Positions 1 through 11,270 of a stretch of DNA of 64,000 bases are shown piece by piece. This DNA is from Amblyomma americanum (Eukaryota; Arthropoda; Arachnida; Ixodida; Ixodidae). Made by a program: the position numbers and the translations under genes. How positions within the stretch are numbered: position 1 is the stretch's first letter; each line of letters opens with the position of its first letter. The notes under the pieces were generated by a model. That model saw only the letters and a program-made list of their open reading frames with translations, was not told the DNA's origin and ran no database searches. The stretch covers positions 157,299,961-157,363,960 of the forward strand of contig NC_135498.1 of the NCBI RefSeq assembly GCF_052857255.1, written 5' to 3'.

Positions 1-1082
1 CGGAAAAAAATTGGACAAGGTGTCGTGGCTTCTGCAGCACATGAACGAGCAGTCTGCCAATGTTTTCAGCCACGGAGATTGCCTATCGGTTGACGAAAGG
101 ATGGTAAAATCAAAAGCAAGGTCAGGGATTCGTCAGTACATGAAGGACAAAGTGATGAAACGGGGGTACAAGTTAAGGGTGCTTGCCGACCCCCAAACAG
201 GCTACACAATACATTTTTTGTATACGCAGGAAAATGCGAGAGGCCCAGCGCCAATGGCTTAGCATTTGATGTAGTAACCAAGCTTTGCGAGTCATATCTG
301 GACCAGGGATACAATATATTTATGGACAATTTTTATACATCTACAGCTCAGTTTCTGCATTTGTTGGAGAGGTGTACCCTGGCTTGTGGCACAACAAGGA
401 AAGACTTCCATGGTTTTCCGAAGTAAATGAAAGATACAAGATGGAAGAGAGCCTAAAGAGGACGCATTCGTTGGATGCGTGAAAGCGGTGTCCTCTACTT
501 GCAGTGGAAGGATCGGCGAGTGGTGAGCATGATGAGTACAATTCACTCTGCGAACAACCACGTGCTTTCGAGGCGTCGAGTGAAGCAATGTGGGAGGTGG
601 CAGGAAATGTCTGTGAAAAAGCCGAAGCTCGTCGAATATTACAATGCTGCCATGCTTGGAGTTTATAAGATAGACCAAATGATCGCATCATACAATGTGC
701 TTCAGAAGTGCGTCCGCTGGTTGAAGACGCTCTTTTTCCATAGGATTTATACTGCCTGTGTGAACGGCTTCATCCTTTGCCAAGAGCAGCGCAAATGGCA
801 TGCAGGAACAGCTGAGCTGCGAAGAGACTGGCTTTCCGAATGAAACTCAACCAGCAGCTTCTGAACATAGAGGAGAGGCCACAAGTCCACACGCCTCCCC
901 AGGCGAAGTACACTGACCACAAGCCATACAGACTGAATAAGCGGAGAAGGTGCAAGAAATGCTACGAGGATAAGAAACACGACATCAAGAGAAACGTCAT
1001 CTGCAAAACCTGCAAAGTGTGTCTGTGTTTCACCTCAACCAGAAATTGTTTTGCGCAGTGGCACGCAAGCATTAGGAGTTGA
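1..1082 (+). pseudogene. piggyBac-family transposase remnant (PGBD-like), 5' end outside window
   Basis: This is a decayed DDD transposase of the piggyBac superfamily, which cuts and pastes DNA at TTAA sites. The conserved core runs through three frames. SVDERMVKSKARSG carries the first acidic residue (about 86-127, frame 2). FMDNFYTS carries the second (about 319-342, frame 1). GVYKIDQMIASYNV lies in the third acidic block (about 658-699, frame 1). The cysteine-rich C-terminus (CKKCYEDKK, then CKTCKVCLC and RNCF) follows from 840 in frame 3. At least two frameshifts and several stops separate the blocks, for example the TAA after GFPK near 424. In GVYKIDQM the first Asp usual in this block (GVDxxDQM) reads Tyr, so even a repaired protein would probably be inactive. 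The N-terminus lies before the window. No terminal inverted repeat could be fixed. Confidence 0.85.
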
Positions 1083-2339
1083 TCTTTTTTTGGAACTAAC
1101 AACTTTGAAATAAGATTTCATTTTTTTCCTAACGTTAGCTATTGTAATGTGAAGTGTTCTTTATACCCTACAGCATATAGTGTTTTGGAAAACACATATG
1201 TTGCGCAGGCTTGCTGCAGCACTCAGCATTTTATTTCGATTGTGATTCTTCTACTCTACCCCTATTCACCATTCTTTGTTAAATAACCATCGTTCAATAG
1301 CGTATTTATTCGTCTTTTTACTGATATTTACTGTAGTGCTGTGCAATGAATATTTGTTGAGAAAAAAAATATACTTTTGAAACCTGGAGGAAAAGGGCTG
1401 TTTCCACAAGGCAGAAAACATTTTTTTGTAACTCATTTTCTTTGTAAGCTGAAACATTCAAACTTTCATGCCTTATAGGCGATTTTTGTAAACACATTTT
1501 TTATATTTCAAAAGTTCTCTTTTCTTTTTTTTTTGTGTATTATCAGCATGAAAATGTAAGTGTTCTATTCAATTTTCAATCAATCTTGTTTTTCACAACA
1601 TATTTCAGAGATTATGTATCAATATCTGTTTTTAAAATTACAATCGTTGCAAAGTACATCTATATAGCTTTCAATTGATGTATAGGATGACGTTGTAACC
1701 ATGATACTGTTAATTTGAAAAAAATATTACTAAAACCGTCAAAAAGTGACCAATTTTTCCATCGTAAGGAAAGAGTTAGAAGTACCCCAACGGAAGCGCA
1801 CGCATTCCGTTCGCAGAATGGGAGGGAGCGATCACTATTCATTTTGTTTTATCAGAAGTTTTTAAGGATATCTGGGCTAAAAGCTGTGAATCACAGCTTG
1901 ATATGGCCCAGAAAACCTCTACAAGACAGTGCCGACATAGTTATTAACAATAGTTAAGAGAAACAATGGAGAGATCTAGAATAGCAGACACTATACAATA
2001 ATAACTTTGAGTAGTATTCAAGACACAAACAAGCTTTGTTTCAAAATATTATCAGAAATAACCCAAGAATACATCATACATACATATTTGAATAAAACTG
2101 TAGATTGGTACAATCATAAGTGAATCAAGATAGCATGCAGGTACGAGCAATAATAGGTCAGTGAAGCAAACACATATCAGAAACGCGACTACTTATAGTT
2201 TGGGTAAGGATTCTTGAAGCTGTTTAAATTAAATTATCTTGGCATATTGATCTTGATTGAGTATTTGTGGGAGGTTGTGCTGCAATGACTAAAATTTGTA
2301 GATTGTGATGAAATGCGGAGTATGCCGTAAATCAGTACT
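1083..2339. other. AT-rich sequence, no gene seen
   Basis: AT-rich, with homopolymer runs and many stops in all frames. It may hold the 3' terminal region of the piggyBac copy, but I found no inverted repeat or TTAA pair to delimit it. Confidence 0.4.
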
Positions 2340-2949
2340 ACGAGTAGGTAAAACTGATTTTTTTTTAGTGTAAGGCTTGCAATTTATACCAAAAAATTGG
2401 GCTCGGTAATTGAGAAGAAGAAAGAACGCAAAACACGGAAATTATATATTTTGTTAGCTCTGACGATTTTTTTATGAGGGAAATAGCATTTGGGTCGAGT
2501 GTAGGAACGAAACATTGGCAAAATAGCGAATGGCCTTTTTTTTGTAGTGCAAGTATTTTTTGAATGTTTGTTGTTGTTTTGTTATGCCAAATAAAGCTAC
2601 AGTAATTTAAATGAGATGAGAAAAGAGCGTAATATATTTGCAGCTTTATTTTCTTAGGGAGAAGTGTTCGGCAACGAGAGAGTGCTGCAGTAGTTGGAGA
2701 GACTTTTCTACACAGGCGATGGACTTGCGAATCCCAGCTAAGATGAGATAAAAAAAAAAACTCCAAGGATCTTATGTTCATGTAAAATTTCAATTCGTTG
2801 TCCAGAATATTTAACATTATGATTAAATTTCAGTGCCTTGTTTCTTTCCCTGAAAATAACTGCTTTAGTTTTTTTTGCGTTAACATTTAGTTTATTCGAC
2901 GTTGACCAAGTATAGAGTTGTTCAAGTATTTGATTGGTATTGTTAATCA

Positions 2950-3905
2950 ATGCATCTTCAATGTGACTAGAGATTACAATGCTGCAGTCATCCGCATAAA
3001 TGAAAAAAATTCGCTGTTTGATTAATTATAACAATATTATTTATGTAATCATTAAAAGGAAGAGGTCCCAGAACACACCCTTCTGGGACACCGCATGTAA
3101 TAGGCAGAAAGGATGACCGCGTAGTGCCTATGCATACACATTGGCTTCTTCCAGTTAAATATGATGTTATCAGTTCTAACGGCTTCCCGCGTATACCATA
3201 CGACGATATTTTGGATAATAATATCTTTTGATCTAAGGAATCAAAAGCCTTCGTGAAATCAATAAAGAGTGCTAACGTGTAAATATTATTTTCATAGTTT
3301 TCCACAACTCTCTCTTTTACTGTTAATAATGCCGTTTCGGATTATTTGTTTTTCCTGAATCCAAACTGGACTTCAGTCAAAATGTTGTGTTTGTCTAAAA
3401 ACCGCGTGATGCGACAGGAGATAAGCTTTTATAGTCCCTTGGAGAATACGGGTATAATCGATACCGGCCTATAGCTTTACGTAAAGTTCCTGTCACCACT
3501 TTTGTATATTACTGTCACTCTAGACTGTTTCATGCCTTCTGGATACACACCGGTTTCGAGCACAATATTATAGATGTGGACAAGTACCGAGACAATAAAT
3601 TCTAATACATACCTTAATGGCCCCACTTGCATATTGTTAACGTCTAACGCAGTGCTATTACTTAAGTTCATAATGGTCATATAAGTTTTTGTTTCGCTTG
3701 TTGGCTCCAAAAATAGGCTTTCCCCAGTGCTATTTATTTGTGAGCGCAGAATCGGAGTGGTGCTGTCCTGAGATACTATATTAACAATGTACTCGTTAAA
3801 GTGTTCTGCTAAGGCTTTTCCTGTTATTTTCTCATCTTGGTGGCTTATTTTTTCGGCGAACGCCAGGTATTTCCGCGGCTGAGGACGGTACTGATAATTT
3901 TTCAA
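2950..3905 (-). pseudogene. LINE reverse transcriptase domain (broken)
   Basis: RT palm and fingers of the same element. From the N-terminus, KHFNEYIV-like linker sequence leads to RVTVIYKSGD (3477-3905). Next come ALFIDFTKAFDSLDQKIL (motif A, FD) and CGVPEGCVLGPLPFND (motif B) at 2988-3305. After a frameshift near 3000 follow YADDCSIVISS (motif C, the catalytic YADD) and the thumb-like KLNVNAKKTKAVIF at 2738-2950. A repaired frame would have all three catalytic motifs, but stops near 3340 and the frameshift kill this copy. Confidence 0.82.
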
Positions 3906-4092
3906 GTGGTATCTGGGTTACGGCGAGCAATATCAGAGAACACATCTTGATAGTAAGTTTTCTTTGCTCGCCTTAGTTCGGCATTTAACCTGTTTCTTTC
4001 CATCTTAAATTCTTGTAGTGCAGTAGACAGGCGTGTGCGAAGAAAATCATAGTAAAGATAGTTCTTTTTTATCATAGCCAGATGGGCACGCG

Positions 4093-4790
4093 TTATCCAT
4101 AGTTTCCTGGCTTTTCTCGAAAGTTTAATGATTTTAAGAGGAAAGTGCTCCTCCTATATTTGTGTGCATTGTGTGCATTTGTTCTTCTGAATGTTGGTGA
4201 CAAAACATATAAACTAAAAGCATGTTTAACTGATTCCAAGCCTTGATTTGTTATGCTCTGCAAAGTGATCAACTTTGGAGGAACAGATTTATGTTGCGCG
4301 TCTAAATTATAAATCATAAAGAGTGGACATTTATCGCTTATATCAGAAGTAATTGTCCCAGTATTATTAATTACTGAATACATATTTGTAATAAGTAAGT
4401 AAAGAATCGACGAGATAGAAGGCGTAACGCGAGTAGGTGTTTTAATTAAATTTATAAAACCAGATGAGTTAATCATAGTCACAAAATTATTTCTAGCAGC
4501 ATTATTCTCACTAATATCGATATTTAAATCCCCTTCACAAACAAACCTGAGGTTATTAGTCCGAATGTACTCAAGAAGTGACTCAAAGAAAGATAAGAAA
4601 TTTGGAATATTCCCACTTGGAGGCCTGTACACGACCGACAGCGTTTCATGTTTTTGTTTGAGGGTTTTGATTTCAATGTCTTCAGTACTCTTTTTAAACT
4701 CTGGTACAATTTCGGAGTCAAAAACTGACCTAGTGTAAGTGGCAACACCACCTCCTATCCAATTAGTACGATTAAGAAAGCTCCACCAGA
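4093..4790 (-). pseudogene. LINE apurinic-type endonuclease domain (partial)
   Basis: C-terminal two thirds of an APE-like endonuclease that would nick target DNA for LINE integration. Visible landmarks are GGGVATYTRS, VVYRPPSGNIPNFL and GDLNIDI (the GDxN active-site strand), then ISDKCPLFM where active family members have SDH. The catalytic His is therefore replaced by Lys. A frameshift near 4630 joins the GGGVATY part to the YRPPSG part. Confidence 0.8.
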
Positions 4791-6480
4791 GCTACGCGCT
4801 CCGTTTGTGATCCGGAAGAGCGCTCGCGATCTGCCATTGGAATTCAGCATAAGATCACATTTCTGCGCAGTCAACGGGGAGAAGAACAGTTTGTTTTTCC
4901 TTACTTTGGTTCTAATACACTATGGATTAGAAACATGAGAGATAAAAGTTCTGAACTAGCAAAGCGGTGTGCGGATTGATATTCGCCGATAGCTGCAGCG
5001 ACTTCTGTAGACCTTCTGTCCTCTGGAACCTCTTGCGAGAGACCGAGAACAGCGCAGCGTCTGTAGGCAAAGACTGGCCTGCCTTCCTGAGCACCCACCT
5101 TCCACACAGCGGCCGGGCGGCGACAGTAGCGAGAGTACAACGCGCGCACGCGACTCGCATATCGGGGAATAGCTGCAAACACTTTCAGAGTAACGATTTC
5201 CTTCTCTTCGGACTGCTGTGTTTTGAAGAGATATGGCTTCCGCCACTCGATGTTTTCTAGCACAAGAATCAGCTTCGCTGTGCTGCGTATTGGCAAGGAA
5301 ATTCCGCAGGAAACTTATTGGCTACCTAAATTAGTAAACACCAGTGTGTATAATGCGTTCAGGTTTAAAAGAAAATTAGCAGATTCGCAATTTTTGCAGG
5401 TCTCGTACATAGCAACTTGTGCATGAATACGCGTACTACTCGACAGTATCAATGTGTTCGGCGCCTTGCATTGTGGGCCCTTTTTGCGAAAATTTCCATG
5501 GCGCGTTGTATCTAAATGCTTCCAATGACTCTATTATGTAACCTCCCTAGAACTCCTAGCGACATGCATGGCACTCTCATGTGAAAAAGCTATGGCTGAC
5601 ACGTGCTGTGACGTCACTGCAAGTGCTCGCTGGTGCGGGAAGAGCACATTCTAGCTGCGTGCTGCAGCACGATTGCTTCTCACAGCAATAGCTCTGTTCT
5701 GCGCTTCTTTCTAAGCGTTCTTAAGAGCGTAGCGCTGATTGCTGTTCCTTCCACCTTAACTGGTAATGACGAATACTCAGTGGCAGCAGCCCATAGCGAT
5801 CAGTGACCGCAACAGCAACGGCTTGGCCGCTGGAGCCAACGCGAGGAACAAGATCCCCCTGAGCTACAGGGACGCTGAGAAGTTCAGCCTCGATGCCGTC
5901 GTACACAATCGTAACCCCATTTAATGCCAGGATAAAATAGTTGAACAGGTCCGTTTTTCTTCCCGTCTTATTAACTTCCTCGAATCAAACAGACTTTCCT
6001 TTTATAGCAGCAAACATAGTTTGTGAACGTTTTTCTGCGAAACGAAACTATTAACAATCTGTGTTGACTGCCACGCATTTCTCGGCGCTGCCTTTATAAT
6101 AGACACCATTTTTTTCAGATCTGGCAAAACGTTTTGACAGTGTTAATCGCCACTTATATTAAAACTCTGTAAGCTATGCATTGACCCTTTACTTTTAAAC
6201 GAGATTGAAGGGTGTCTTTCTAACCGTAAACAAAATGTTCGTTCCGTAGACAAAATGTTCGTGCAGGCATCCTTTAATTAGCATTCTTTTTGCAGTTTTC
6301 ATAAATGACCTTTCTAATGAAATCTCAATTTACATCTGTGTATTTCGTTCTCCCGTTATGCCTAGTGGTACGGGCAGCGACATTATTTTTCATTCTTCTT
6401 TTAGTTCCACAATAATTGTTGTATTATATACCACAAGACTGAAAGCCGTGGCGATACATTAACACTCTAACATCATATAA
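4791..6480. other. unassigned; two unrecognised short reverse ORFs
   Basis: Nothing is recognisable with confidence. The minus-strand open frame 4901-5296 (131 codons, Arg/Ala-rich centre) could be 5' sequence of the neighbouring LINE or chance in a GC-rich patch. The frame 5721-5906 on the minus strand reads protein-like (YDGIEAELLSVPVAQGDLV) and might be a transposon or host exon fragment, but I do not recognise the family. The rest (5907-6480) is AT-rich and lacks open frames. Confidence 0.25.
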
Positions 6481-6483
6481 TCA

Positions 6484-7130
6484 TCGTCATAATCAGCCTG
6501 ACTACGCCCACTGCAGGGCAAAGGCCTGTCCTGTGTCTCTACAATTAACCCTCTCCTTTGCCAACTGTGGCCACCTTATCCACACAATCTTCTTAATCTC
6601 ATCCACCTACCTGACGTTGTGCCGCCCCCTGCTACGCTTTCCCTCTCTTGGAATCCACTCCGTTACACTTAATAACCAGTGGTTATCTTGCCTTCGCATT
6701 GCATGCCCTTCCCAAGCCCATTTCTTCCATTTGCTTTCAACAAGGATATCGTTAACCCGCGTTAGTTCACTAACGCACTCTGTCAACTTCCGGTCTCTTA
6801 ATGTTACACCTATAATTTTTCTCTCCATAGCTTGCTGCAGTGTCCTTAATTTAAGCTGCACCTTTTCGTTAGCCTCGACGTTTCTTCCCCATAGGTGAGT
6901 GCCGATGAGATGCGGCGGTTGTGCAATTTTCTCTAGAGGGATATTGGTAAACTGCCATTCTTGATCTGCTGGAAACTGCCATATGCACTGCACCTCATTC
7001 TGTTTAAGTTATTTTCCTCTCATCATCTGGATCAGCGGTAATGCCGGCCCTAAGTAGACGTATTATCTTACCACTTCCGGCACCTGGCTACCAACTGTGA
7101 AACGCTGTTCCCTTCTGACACATTGGCAGC
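6484..7130 (-). mobile_element. RTE/BovB-type LINE, 5'-truncated 3' end
   Basis: The reverse complement carries the C-terminus of an RTE ORF2: QQAMERKIIGVTLRDRK, then LTRVNDILVESKWKKWAW, GHAMRRQDNHW and the GRHNVR region, with the untranslated tail ending in the conserved CCTGCAGTGGGCG-like sequence (6510-6500). The same 3' end recurs at 9950-10215, 47560-47905 and 47985-48437. A frameshift near 6970 leads into the upstream segment matching 48760-48900. Upstream sequence stops resembling RTE near 7130, so the copy is a 5' truncation of roughly 0.65 kb. Confidence 0.85.
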
Positions 7131-7999
7131 GGCTCGCGAGCAGCACGCACGACACTAACATACTGCCCTTTGCAGGTAGGCACATTTTTAAATGTGATCT
7201 TGCTCACGAAAACTTGGTTACGATACCATGAGTGTCATATATGCATAAACGATTATCATTTTAATGACCTAATACGCCAGCAAGAAAGAGGTGCTGCTCT
7301 CGCAATTTATGTTTGAAATAGGTATCCCAACTCTTTTTTGGACGAATTCTTTGTAATTTATCCCAATGTGGAATGCCTAGCTTTGTCCATTACAAATATT
7401 CTTGTAGAAGTAATATATAGACGTCCTACTGGCAACTAATCACACTTAATAAAATTCCTTGAAAATTTTCTTGAGTACCTGATCTCCACTAAGCTCTCAT
7501 TTGTAGTTATGGGCGACATAAATATTAATCTAATGCACGAATATGCCTGTGCAAACAACTCTACTCTTCCTACAAGAGTGACTTTGGACACTGCAACTCT
7601 GTTGGATGTCAGCATTACTAATGTCATGTCTTCTGATAATAATTTTGAATTAGTTTCAACAGAAATTAGTGACCACATACCAGAATTCTGCAGCCTCCCC
7701 GTGGGTGATAAAAGAATCGCTAATAAGGATGCTGTTGTAAAATGTAGTGACATAAACGAGACCTCTCTTATTACACTAAAGGCATTAATTTAAAGCGCCT
7801 GTTAGGAGGGCGTATACGCCTTAACAGTTGTAAATTAGGCACATTTTGCATTTTTTTCTTAATTTAACCATTTTCAGAACGAGTCCTTCCCTGTTGGAAC
7901 GAAGAAATTGAGGAACAATAAGTTTAGGAAGCCTTGGAAGACCAAAGACTTGTATAAGGGAATCACAAAGAAAAATTTTGTCTTACGTGTTTGTTTGAA

Positions 8000-8862
8000 C
8001 ACGTGATGTACTTAAGGGAAAACTGCGCAAAAGACGGGGACAAGTGAAGAAAACAACAGGACCATCGCTAACTCACAAATCAAGGTTTATTCACAGGAAA
8101 CCATTAATATAAACAGCGCAATCAAACAAGAAAACGAAGCAAACAAACGTGTAGCCATGTGGGATCGAGGAACCGAACTTCACTATCATGCAGGCAAACC
8201 GACGGGCTGCTAACGCACAACCTAGTTTTTTTCTTCATATAGAACGCCTCCATAATCTACCTAGTTAACTGCGTCGGGTGATTGTACAAAACAACGCAGT
8301 GATGAAAAGAAGAGATGCAAGATTTGCAGTCTCTGACATGATCAACTAGATTCGTAGGTTTGTTAGCCTCCAATGTATTAGCGTGCTCAAACCCACGAAT
8401 CTGGTTGATCATGTCAGAGACTGCAAATCTTGCATCTCTTCTTTTCATCACTGCGTTGTTTTGTACAATCACCCAACGCAGTTAAGTAGAGAGATTATGG
8501 AGGCGTTCTATATGAATAAAAAAACTAGATTGTGCGTTAGCAGCCCGTCGGTTTGCTTGCATGATAGTGAAGTTCAGTTCCTCGATCCCACATAGCTACA
8601 CGTTTGTTTGCTTTGTTATCTTGTTTGATTGCGCTGTTTATATTCCTGGTTTCCTGTGAATAAACCTTCAGTTGTGAGTTAGCGCTGGTCTTGTTTTCTT
8701 CACTTGTCCCCGTATTTTGCGCTATTTTCCCTTAGGTATGTATCACCAACTCGCCCGTCTTGCAATTGACGTCCCGTTCGCCTCTGTCCCTTGTGTTTTT
8801 TGTCGCGCTACAAGCATCCCCTCGAGCAATATGAACCAACTCGCCCAGCAAAATGTTTTATT
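8000..8862. mobile_element. Penelope-like element remnant in palindromic form
   Basis: Two arms of about 350 bp (8011-8361 and 8389-8735) are near-perfect inverted copies of each other around a ~27-bp spacer. Both encode the same C-terminal tail of a Penelope-like protein: NLVDHVRDCKSCIS, then YNHPTQLSREIMEAFYMNKK and SEVQFLDPT. That tail aligns by eye with the GIY-YIG-bearing copy at 22529-22735. The right arm continues to the element end (GCGCTACAAGCATCCCCTCG at 8801-8820, then AACCAACTCGCCCAGC). Short similar A/T sequences at the edges (AAAATTTTGT near 7971, AAAATGTTTT near 8851) may be the target duplication. RT and the GIY-YIG core are absent. Confidence 0.75.
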
Positions 8863-9835
8863 GAATGTACGCCGACTATAAAAAATATAGAACCGAACTT
8901 TATAAAGACCTCAAGCCGGCTAAACTGAATTATAATATTCAACAGTTTTCAAAGACTCAGAATGAATATAGGAATCTATGCCTAGCGGTCGCTAATATAT
9001 GCAATAATAAACAACCTAAGAACACAATTGAAATTATGACACCCAATGGTAAACTCCATGCCATTGAATTACGTCAATTAATGAAGGAATATATTTGTGG
9101 CAGTTGGTAACATAACTACACACCCATTGCCCCCTACGGCCAAATATAACAACCTGATTACTCCTTTGTCGAATTGCATAGTGTTCGAACAAGCTCCTTA
9201 CCATGAGGTAGTGACCTTAATTATGAACATAAAAGTCAACGTGGCAGCAGCACATGATAACATAAGGGCACTTCCACTCAAGTATGTGTCAGTATTTTTA
9301 TGTGACATACTGAGTTATATCATTAATCTTATGCTGACGCTGGCGTATTTACAGATGCGTTATAAACTGCTCGTGTTACTCTAGTATACAAAGGGGGGGA
9401 TAAAGCTGAAATGTGTAATTCTCAGCCTATATTTGTTCTGTGAATATTCTCTAAAGTTTTGAAGGTGTCCTTAATAGTAGACAGGTAAGCCTCTTTCAGA
9501 AATATGACATTCTCGATATTTCCCAATACGGATTTATAAAGAACAATCCACAGTGCAAGGAATATTAACAGTGAAGGAGAAAATTATTGAAATACCAAAC
9601 ATCTAAGATATACGCTTGGTCTCTTTCTAGATTTCCGTAGCGCTTTCGACTGTGTTAAACAAAAACTTTTATTGCATAACTAGGAACTTATGCCATTCTT
9701 GGTATTGCGTTAGATTTGCCAAATAATTACTTATGGAATAGAACTCAGTATGTGCAGATAAATAATGTATCTTCCAGTCTCTGTGCTATTATGGAGTGCC
9801 GAAATGGCCAATATTAGGTCTACTCTTGTTTATCA

Positions 9836-10215
9836 CCTCAGTCCACAGCGGTTGTGAAGCAACTGACCAAGGCGGCGGTCAGACCTGTGACGCAGCGGAG
9901 GGTGCTAAGAATTTCTGGCTGCGGACAGGCCGCCATTGGAATCTGAAATCAACAGGAAGAAATGGGTTTGGGCAGGGCATCTAATGCGAAGGCAAGATAA
10001 CCGCTGCTCTATAAGGGTAACTGAGTGGATTTTAAGAGAAGGCTAGCGTAGCAGGGGGCGGCAGGAGGTTAGGTGGGCGGATGAGATTAAGGAGTTTGCA
10101 AGCATAGGGTGGGCGCCGCTGGAAAAGGACAGGGTCAATTGGAGAGACATGGGAGAGGCCTTTGCTCTGCAGTGGGTGCAGCAAGGCTGATAATGACGAT
10201 GATGATGATGGTCAA
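9836..10215 (+). mobile_element. mini-RTE: RTE 5' end joined directly to RTE 3' end
   Basis: Positions 9836-9948 match the 5' region of the longer RTE copy (reverse complement of about 51090-51190: GCEATDQGGGQTCDAAEGAK, then FWLRTGRHWNL). At about 9949 the sequence jumps to the RTE C-terminal region (GAAATCAACAGGAAGAAATG; compare the reverse complement of 48215-48232) and runs to the 3' tail with a (GATGAT)-type simple repeat at 10195-10211. All endonuclease and RT sequence is missing. It sits inside the decayed RT of the host LINE. Confidence 0.8.
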
Positions 10216-10930
10216 AAACGTCTCCAAAATAGCAGAGCCACCGCATTTAATTACAACGCGGAAGACATGAATTTTTTCTTTTCTGCTACTTCCATGTCGG
10301 AGTTAAAAAGAAGTGTAAACTTCTTCATTAAACTTCACCTGTAAACTTCATTTGTGGCTACAAAACAAATATGACGAAAAATAACCATATTATTTTAGAC
10401 CTATTAATGCACTCATATTTCAACCTATCAATATACTATACGCAAAGACTACAATAAGTCGGGTTACTAAAGAAAGATTGCTTGGTGTTTGGTTTAATGA
10501 AACTCTTTCCTGGAACGTTCATGTTTCGAAACCAGCTACAAAAATGTGTGAAACTGTTGGATGCCTCTATAAGGCTGCACCTTTAATACCTGTTTGACTT
10601 AAGCTAGCTAGAAATTGTGCCTTTTTCTATTTCATGCTATCGTATTGTAGCTTAGTCTGGGGAACCACGAAAAACGGTAACTTTAAAAAACTTCATATAC
10701 TCCGAAACAGAGCCTTGCGGGCATTAGAAGGATTTTATGGAATACTGTCTACTTTGCCAACTGCTCCCCTCTTATGAAAATATTTTATTAAACAACAGAA
10801 AATGTACTTTGAATTATCAGGTTCCAGCTATTCTCAATGCGCTTAGCCCTAAAACTAAATTTAACCTCTCTCTTAATGGTTTTAAGAAAAAAATCAAAAG
10901 GTGTTTGTTAGAAACTGACACTCTATAAAC

Positions 10931-11270
10931 ACGAAAATTTCTTAAGGTTTTCTCATTATTGGCGTAAGTTTGTTAATTTTTGTAAGTTAATACTCTTGAA
11001 GTCGTCAGTAACTATTCAACGTTGGTATGGTTTGTGTTTTCCGTGCAATGCTTATTCGCCTGCTTTGTTAGTGTTATCACTAATATATTATATTACGGGG
11101 AAAGCCTTTAATGGCTCATACTCGCGCGTCCGGTGTAACGCTGTCTTCCACAAATAACGCGGCAACTAATCAAGATAGCAGAAAACGAACAGTAGCTTCA
11201 GATAGAGGAGAAAAAATGTAACCCCCACGCCAAGAGTTATGAGTGCAGAGCGATTGGTTATTTAATTGTA
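10931..11270. other. no gene seen
   Basis: AT-rich sequence after the LINE stop at 10927, probably its 3' untranslated tail and flank. Nothing else is recognisable. Confidence 0.35.

Larger units (their letters stand above)
2340..4790 (-). mobile_element. 5'-truncated CR1/Jockey-type LINE (non-LTR retrotransposon)
   Basis: A reverse-strand LINE whose second ORF can be followed from endonuclease to reverse transcriptase (RT) and C-terminus. The order on the minus strand is endonuclease (about 4790-4300), linker (about 4130-3900), RT (about 3905-2950) and a post-RT region with the LSWDSQV and CSFIWHN signatures (2817-2365). The 5' part of the endonuclease is missing, which is usual for target-primed insertions. 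Stops and frameshifts break the ORF at least five times. The low-coordinate end lies near a short T-run at 2360-2368. Clade assignment rests on the YRPPSG and GVPEGCVLGP-type motifs and would need a tree. Confidence 0.85.
7180..10930 (+). mobile_element. CR1/Jockey-type LINE, interrupted by a Penelope-like and an RTE insertion
   Basis: A forward-strand LINE relic. The endonuclease reads VEVIYRRPTGN (about 7408-7440), VVMGDININL (7504-7533) and STEISDHIPEF (7660-7692), so GDxN and SDH are kept here. The endonuclease-RT linker (KPWKTKDLYKGI, about 7930-7965) is cut by the element at 8000-8860 and resumes at 8865 with YADYKKYRTELY. RT N-terminal motifs follow to YKGGDKAE (9390-9412). The palm is badly decayed (9640-9800). 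A mini-RTE occupies 9836-10215. The post-RT tail resumes to ETDTL-stop at 10927. Frameshifts and stops are frequent. Confidence 0.8.

Noticed and set aside
4901..5296. 131-codon reverse frame as LINE ORF1
   Set aside because: It lacks the ORF1 landmarks visible at 61912-62069 and sits beyond the 5' truncation of the LINE. Left unassigned.
8000..8862. Hammerhead ribozyme in the Penelope-like terminal repeats
   Set aside because: Some Penelope-like elements carry one, but I did not find a CTGATGA...GAAA core in the arms here or at 21870-22835.
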